The notes under the pieces are model-generated. The model did not search any database. It was not told the DNA's origin and was given only the letters and a program-made list of their open reading frames with translations. Shown here piece by piece: positions 59,387 to 64,000 of a stretch of DNA of 64,000 nucleotides. Source of the DNA: Yoonia sp. GPGPB17 (GTDB lineage: Bacteria; Pseudomonadota; Alphaproteobacteria; Rhodobacterales; Rhodobacteraceae); contig NZ_JATACI010000002.1 of the NCBI RefSeq assembly GCF_037892195.1, forward strand, positions 2,418,001 to 2,482,000. Reading direction: 5' to 3'. Made by a program: the position numbers and the translations under genes. Position 1 is the stretch's first letter. The number at the start of each line of letters is the position of its first letter.

Positions 59387-59432
59387 TGTTTACGTAAACA
59401 TATTGTCTCCACGGTAGATGTTTACATAAACA
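59387..59432. promoter_or_regulatory. Two LacI-family operators between lacI-type gene and acid-sugar operon
   Basis: TGTTTACGTAAACA at 59387-59400 is a perfect 14-bp palindrome; TGTTTACATAAACA at 59419-59432 is the same with one mismatch. Their centres are 32 bp apart, close to three helical turns, so dimers would sit on one face of the DNA. They lie between the divergent regulator (ATG 59466) and the operon relics, the expected place for autoregulation and operon control. TGTTTACGTAAACA-type sites match GntR/GalR-like LacI regulators. Confidence 0.75.
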
Positions 59433-59465
59433 GTAGTCAAGTGAAGATTCAGGGGAAGCCGCAAC

Positions 59466-60489
59466 ATGGCGAAACGGCGGGCGACGCGATCTGGAAAACA
59501 ACAGCCGACGATGCATGATGTTGCGCGCGTCGCAGGCGTAAGCCAAATGACCGTTTCCCGCGTCATGCGCGGTGCTGGCTACATCTCAAAAGACGTGACA
59601 AAAGAGGTGGTTAGGGCCGCGCGCGAGATCGGCTATGTGCACAACAGACTGGTAAGCGGGAATGCCACATACGACAATCCGATTGTCGGGGTTGTGGTGC
59701 CGACCATGCAAAACCGCGTCTTTACCGAAGTGCTTTCAGGCATCAACGCAACCCTTGACGAAAGCGGGTTGAGGCCGGTCTTTGGCGTATCCGACTATTC
59801 CCTTGAGACAGAAGAAGACCTAGTTTTCGACCTTCTGTCCTGGCGCCCGCGCGGCCTGATTCTCTCGGGTTTGGAACACACCGATTCCCTGCGGAAAATC
59901 ATTGCGCAAACAGGCGTACGGCTGGCAGAGATTATGGATACAGACGGCGACCCGATGTCCGCCTGTTTCGGCGTCTCACATACCAAGGCGGGGCACGACA
60001 TGGGCAAACATCTGATCGCGCAGGGCTATCGCACCTTTGCTTATGTTGGCAGTCAGGGTGGCCTTGATCTGCGTGCGACAAAACGCTTTGAGGCCTTCGC
60101 TCAGGTCATAAAGGAAGCAGGCGCGCAAATCGTGGCGCTGGAAACGTCGGATGGTGCATCTTCGATGGAAATCGGGCGGGCAATCACAAGTTTAGCTCAT
60201 GCAGCAACAAACCCCGCCGCACGCTATCTACTTCGCGAACGACGATTTGGCGGCGGGTGGTCTGATGCATTGCTTGGCAGAAGGGGTTTCCACACCAGAG
60301 CAGGTTGCCCTCGCCGGGTTCAATGGTCTGAGTTTCCTGTCAGCCCTGCCCAAACTAATCACGACAACGGTAACCCCACGCTTTGATATCGGGACAGCCG
60401 CTGCAAAGTGGCTCATGCAACCGGATGAAGAGACAGCCATACGTAAGGTTGTGCTTGAAGCGACGTTGCGCATCGGTGACACCACATAG
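59466..60489 (+). CDS. LacI/GntR-type transcriptional regulator, frameshifted
   Basis: A LacI-family repressor of about 340 residues. The N-terminal helix-turn-helix and hinge are TMHDVARVAGVSQMTVSRVMRGAGYISKDV, followed by an effector-binding core (NPIVGVVVPTMQNRVFTEVLSGI, GRPRGLILSG-like). The frame breaks near 60194 (AGTTTAGCTCATG): the next frame continues with the YFANDDLAAGGLMHCLAEG ligand-binding segment and ends at 60489. One deleted base restores continuity. It is divergent from the acid-sugar operon with operators between, so it is the likely repressor, relieved by a threonate or erythronate metabolite. Confidence 0.88.
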
Positions 60490-60667
60490 CGGATCGCGGG
60501 CAAGGCAGCTGTTGCGGTAAAACAGCCCCGTTTCAAGATGACAACAGCTCATCCAGCATAAGTTTCGCCAATAGAGGATACCTTTAAAGCTGTCTTGCGA
60601 CTTGACGATAGCTTGACGGCCCTTGGGCTACCTTTCTCGCAAGATAAACGCATGAGGGGGATGCCCA

Positions 60668-61699
60668 TTGTTTGGTTTTATGAACGGCGGAAGCAACGGG
60701 GGCTCCAATGGTGGCAGCAACGGTGGGTCCAACGGCGGTAGTAACGGCGGGTCCAATGGGGGCAGTACCGGATTTACCGTGCCAACAGGCGGGTTGGACG
60801 GCGCATCCGGGGTGATCCCATTTGATGGCGTTTTGGCCCTTGATGACATCGACAATGCCTGTCTGCCCACCGGGATGACCTTTCCAAAGGCGTCCTGGTC
60901 GCCCGAACTGCGTGCGCAATTGGTGCTGGGCGACTTTGGTGCCACCGACTGGCGCGACATCAACAACGCGAATACTGTACCCCGCGTCCGCTGGGAACAC
61001 AGCGATGGTTTCACTCTTGCGCCCGCGCCGCTGGATCATGTGGACAGCGCCGAGGCCGAGATTGCCGCCCTTCTTGAAAAACGCGACACGCAACGCAATG
61101 GCGCCCGCATGTCCGAGATCGCCTGGCAGGCGGACCGCCCCGTGGATTACTGGACCACATTGTTGTCCATTGATGCCGCTAGCAAGCCCGCGACGATGGC
61201 GGCAATCCATTGCGCCTATAGTATTGGTCAGATGGTGGGAATGTATTTCAAGGACTTCTTTGCCCGCGCCCGTCCTGCACACCTGATGCCCAACCTGTTG
61301 ACAGTGGTGCCAACACCCAATCACCCATCGTACCCATCCAATCATGCGCTTCAGAACGAACTGGTGGGCCTGTTGCTCTTGCGGCTGCTACCAGATTCGA
61401 TGAAGCACTGCTATGGCGACACGATCGGTGCGATGGCATTCCGGTTGGCCGAAAATCGCGAAATTGGCGGTCTACATTTTTCGCAGGACAGCGATGCCGG
61501 GCGCCAGATTGCCCGATGGCTGGACCAAACCTATCTGCGCAATCTGACGACGATGCAGTCACTTCTTGCGGATGCTCGCGCTGAATGGAACATCGCAGGC
61601 CACGCCCCCATGCGCAATCTGCCGTATCTGAATGGAATCTCCTATGCCGCCGGTTTTGGCGGCTCAACCAACACACCTGAAACAGAGGTCCACGCATGA
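60668..61699 (+). CDS. PAP2/vanadium-haloperoxidase-like phosphatase with GGSN repeats
   Basis: A 343-residue enzyme of the class A acid phosphatase/vanadium haloperoxidase superfamily. The three motifs are Lys195-x6-Arg202-Pro203 (KDFFARARP), the central HPSYPSNHA (Asn in place of the usual Gly), and Arg264-x5-His270-x3-Asp274 (REIGGLHFSQD). No signal peptide; residues 7-34 are six GGSN tetrads and one GGST. A TTG at 60668 is selected because the GAGGGGG site is 7 bases upstream; ATG 60680 would be too far. The stop overlaps the C1 protease gene by ATGA, so they are co-translated. Substrate unknown. Confidence 0.75.
   Translation: MFGFMNGGSNGGSNGGSNGGSNGGSNGGSNGGSTGFTVPTGGLDGASGVIPFDGVLALDDIDNACLPTGMTFPKASWSPELRAQLVLGDFGATDWRDINNANTVPRVRWEHSDGFTLAPAPLDHVDSAEAEIAALLEKRDTQRNGARMSEIAWQADRPVDYWTTLLSIDAASKPATMAAIHCAYSIGQMVGMYFKDFFARARPAHLMPNLLTVVPTPNHPSYPSNHALQNELVGLLLLRLLPDSMKHCYGDTIGAMAFRLAENREIGGLHFSQDSDAGRQIARWLDQTYLRNLTTMQSLLADARAEWNIAGHAPMRNLPYLNGISYAAGFGGSTNTPETEVHA
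60686..60769 (+). repeat. In-frame 12-bp repeat coding for GGSN tetrads
   Basis: Seven consecutive 12-base units encode (Gly-Gly-Ser-Asn)6-Gly-Gly-Ser-Thr at the N terminus of the PAP2-like protein. Serine codons alternate AGC, TCC, AGC, TCC, AGT, TCC, AGT, so the DNA copies are not identical while the protein is. This argues for selection on the peptide and against recent slippage. Confidence 0.85.
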
Positions 61700-62681
61700 G
61701 TATTCGCCCTGCATTTGGCACCGAAGCGCCGTTCAAGGCGGATTATGACAGTGACCGCGCCACCCGTAAGGGCCGTGCTGCCCCGCAAGCCCTGAACCCA
61801 CAAGGCCCCATCTTCCTTGACGCGCAATGGCGTAACATCTGGCCCGCGCGAGACCAGTTCGGCCGCGGCACTTGCGTGGCATTCGGCACCATTGCCGCGA
61901 TCGAACTTATGCGTGCCCGCGAAAAGGACCTGCCCCCGAAAGACTGTCGGAACAGTTTATGGATGAGCAAATGAAATCGAAATTCCCTCTGAGAAGCGCT
62001 GAAGAAGCCACGATGCCTGATGGCGGTCTCTTGCTACGTCAGGCCTGGGCTGTAATCGAGAACGTGGGCCTTGTTGACACGGCACATGTGCCCTACCGGT
62101 CGGCGGCCCATAGCATGGCCGCCTCGGGCCCGCCCGCCCCCGCAAGTGTAGAGACGCGTGCGGCTCAGGACACATTTACCTGTGTTGAATACGGGCGCAT
62201 CGGCAAAGCCCGTGAAGGTGATGATCCACGCACGGTCTATTTTTCCACCGGTGAGGGTATCGCCCAGAAATGCCTCGATTTCCTGTCGGCGGGCTATCCC
62301 ATTGTGGTCGGCATTCCGCTTTTTCTACATCCCAGCGGATTGACGAACTGGACCTTACCCTCAGCCCTGGCGCACGGTCTGGTTCATTGCCCCGAAGATG
62401 CTGAAAGCCCACCATTGGATGGCCCCCGATCTGACGGGCATGTGGTCTGCCTGACCGGCTTTGTCCCCGACGAAACCGAACCAATGGGTGGGTGGTTCAC
62501 GTTCCGCAATAGCTGGGGCACGGAATTTGCTGCCAGATCGCTGGGTGATGACATGCCACAAGCCGCCAAAGGCCGCGGAAACGGCAGGCTGTCCGCAACC
62601 TACCTGAACGAATATTGCTGGGAATACCTTGTACCCGGGCCCGTGATCAGCCAGCAGGAGGGTCACGCCGCATCGGCTTGA
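61696..62681 (+). CDS. Papain-like C1 family cysteine protease, frameshifted
   Basis: A 329-residue protease starting within the PAP2 stop. The active-site region is RDQFGRGTCVAFGTIAAIE with Gln54 and Cys60; the catalytic His249 is in SDGHVVCLTGF, and Asn272 in FTFRNSWGTEF. All papain-type residues are present. The frame changes at five C (61933-61937); with six C, DLPPERLSEQFMDEQMKSKFPL is continuous. No signal peptide. A cluster with a LanC-type cyclase suggests processing of a modified peptide, which is inference. It is convergent with the LanC gene, with 7 bases between the stops. Confidence 0.82.
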
Positions 62682-62688
62682 CCCGGGA

Positions 62689-63953
62689 TCAACTGCTACC
62701 AATGCAGACCAATGACGGAGGTCGGTCCGTGGTCATGCAACGCAAGACAGCATACCCCGTCCCTGCCAACCCCAGCATAAGGCCGGGTGGTTTGTGTGTG
62801 GCACCGCCGCCGTAAGCCAGAGGGCGCCCGGCATCCAGATATGTCGATTTGATGAAATCCAGCACTTCGTGCAGCACCGAGCGATCATCTGTGATGGGAT
62901 GCAGGAAAACCTCGATGTCGCTGCACACACCATGACACAGGCATAGATTTGTCTGTGGCGTCAGCCGCGTAAGTAGGGTCTTTCTGGTCAGAGCAGCCGC
63001 TGTTTGAGCCGGTGCCAAAAATGCTGGATCTTGGGTCAACGCAAAGGCGCGCAACCGAGCAAGGCCGATGCCTGTTGCACCATGGCACCATGCGACCTCT
63101 GTGCAACCACTGGCCTCTGTCTGCCCATGATAACGTAAATCCGGCCAGACACCGCGCAGATTGTCAAACCAGCTTTGTTCATACGCATAGGCTTTTTTCC
63201 TGCTGCTGTCATATGGTCTTGCCCAAAAGCCACACCAAGTTCGATCAGCGCCAAACCAATGCCGCAGGCCCCATGACCGTAACCCAACAGGTTAGGTTTT
63301 GCTGGCGCATCGGCGTCCAGCCAACCGGCATTACCCGCATTGGCGCGCATTTCGGATGTTGTATCCCATGACAACCCACGGCTGTCTTCGACAGCTTGCG
63401 CAAGGATGTCTTCGCCCCAATGCAGCAACGGTTCCTCGATGCGGTCCCGACCCAGAACATCCTGCAAACTGATGATCGCGGGGATGGATGCTGCGACACC
63501 CAGCATGACATCCAAAATGCATGTCCCTTCGGTGTCTGCCTCCAGCGCTTGCAGAATGATCGCCTTGCCCTTGGCAATGAGCGCGTCCTGCCCTGTCATC
63601 TGCCCGACCACAATGGCAGCATAGCCAATACCGACATGACCAGTGTAGAACGACAGCGCAACCGTCGGCGGACAATCCTGATACCGCGAGAGCGCATGGT
63701 TGATCGCGCCTTGTGCTGTCTGCTGGATCACCGGATCGCCTGTCATCTGGCCCAGATGCGCCAGAAAGAGTGCGATGCCTGCGGTCCCGTCATAGATACT
63801 CGGGCCAAGCGCACCATAGCCCGCCATCGTCGCACCCAGAAACATATCATTCGCCGGGCCAAGCCAGTTGCATCGTGCATCATCCCAGATCGCATCACGC
63901 GCCAGCATCTTGCCAATATGCAATGCCATCTGTCGGATATCGTCGTCGGTCAT
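62689..63953 (-). CDS. LanC-type lanthionine cyclase (LanC/LanM C-terminal-like), frameshifted
   Basis: A protein of about 421 residues. Seven-fold GxxG-like repeats are seen (YDGTAGIALFLAHLG, YTGHVGIGYAAIVVG). The zinc ligands of LanC cyclases are all present: GYGHGACGIG (His near 227), WCHG (near 289-292) and CHG (near 340-342). The frame breaks in six T on the plus strand (63193-63198); one more base joins AAGKKAYAYEQSWFDNLRG. The N terminus (IYDGTAGIALFLAHLG after a WLG segment) also resembles the C-terminal part of LanM, so a larger protein extending left past the window cannot be excluded. Start ATG 63953 overlaps an upstream stop by ATGA. Confidence 0.85.
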
Positions 63954-64000
63954 GCGGCAATCGTCGCTGACGGCGCATTCAGACAGTAGTCCGTATCTGA
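63950..64000 (-). CDS. C-terminal end of an upstream gene overlapping lanC
   Basis: The last 16 codons before a TGA (63950-63952) read SDTDYCLNAPSATIAA, in a frame that shares the ATGA with the lanC start. The window edge cuts it, so no family can be assigned. The overlap indicates that it and lanC are translated together, making it a candidate for a biosynthetic partner or precursor. Alternatively the lanC frame is open through the edge (ECAVSDDC), and this reading is accidental. Confidence 0.35.
   Translation of the reverse strand, partial: SDTDYCLNAPSATIAA

Noticed and set aside
60686..60769. Possible CRISPR or mini-satellite array
   Set aside because: Repeat units are 12 bases without spacers, stay in frame, and code for GGSN tetrads in a recognisable enzyme.

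Overview
The window comes from a marine-type alphaproteobacterium of the Rhodobacterales (Roseobacter group). The evidence is moderate-to-high G+C, the gene order and protein style of tamA-tamB, ycjX-ycjF, the dapB/rpiB/rbfA neighbourhood, and a FdhA/FdhB/FdhI formate dehydrogenase operon. The species cannot be fixed from the sequence alone. No rRNA, tRNA, CRISPR array or intact mobile element was seen.

Layout. 1-5.7 kb: membrane-bound formate dehydrogenase operon (TorD-like chaperone, small Tat protein, Mo/W catalytic subunit with Cys ligand, Fe-S subunit, cytochrome b subunit, 41-aa membrane peptide). 5.7-11.3 kb: a degraded ORF, an outer-membrane barrel, a SnoaL-type protein, a relic luciferase-like monooxygenase, then rbfA, dapB and rpiB. 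11.5-16.9 kb: oligopeptide ABC importer. 17-23 kb: tamB and tamA. 23.1-34.8 kb: two uncharacterised genes, truA, a ycjX/ycjF pair, a PhoP/PhoQ-like two-component system, and an acyl-CoA ligase, enoyl-CoA hydratase and flavoprotein dehydrogenase group. 34.9-38.6 kb: a class III cyclase/ATPase/TPR protein overlapping a Crp-family regulator. 39-49 kb: housekeeping and metabolic genes (TraB-like, Mn pyrophosphatase, HAD phosphatase, MaoC, ribF, threonine aldolase, prs).

49-64 kb is accessory. It holds an H-type lectin, a Gly-rich lipoprotein and a decayed transposase. Next is a locus with a SARP/BTAD regulator divergent from a charge-split 163-aa protein, a V8-type serine protease and an alpha/beta hydrolase; I consider this the best candidate for an undescribed system, most likely a protease-processed cationic peptide. 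An otnI-otnC-otnK-ltnD four-carbon acid-sugar operon with a LacI regulator, two palindromic operators and relics of a lost sugar ABC importer follows. The window closes with a PAP2/haloperoxidase-like enzyme carrying GGSN repeats, a papain-like C1 protease, and a convergent LanC-type cyclase with all zinc ligands.

About fifteen otherwise well-conserved genes carry a single frame disruption (fdhI, dapB, oppA, oppB, tamA, tamB, a HAD phosphatase, prs, a lipoprotein, the SARP gene, otnK, lacI, the C1 protease, lanC, and a degraded ORF). Most can be restored by one base, often in a run of one nucleotide, and they include genes normally essential. This points to sequencing or assembly indels rather than true pseudogenes; the affected genes are annotated as single loci with the break position stated.
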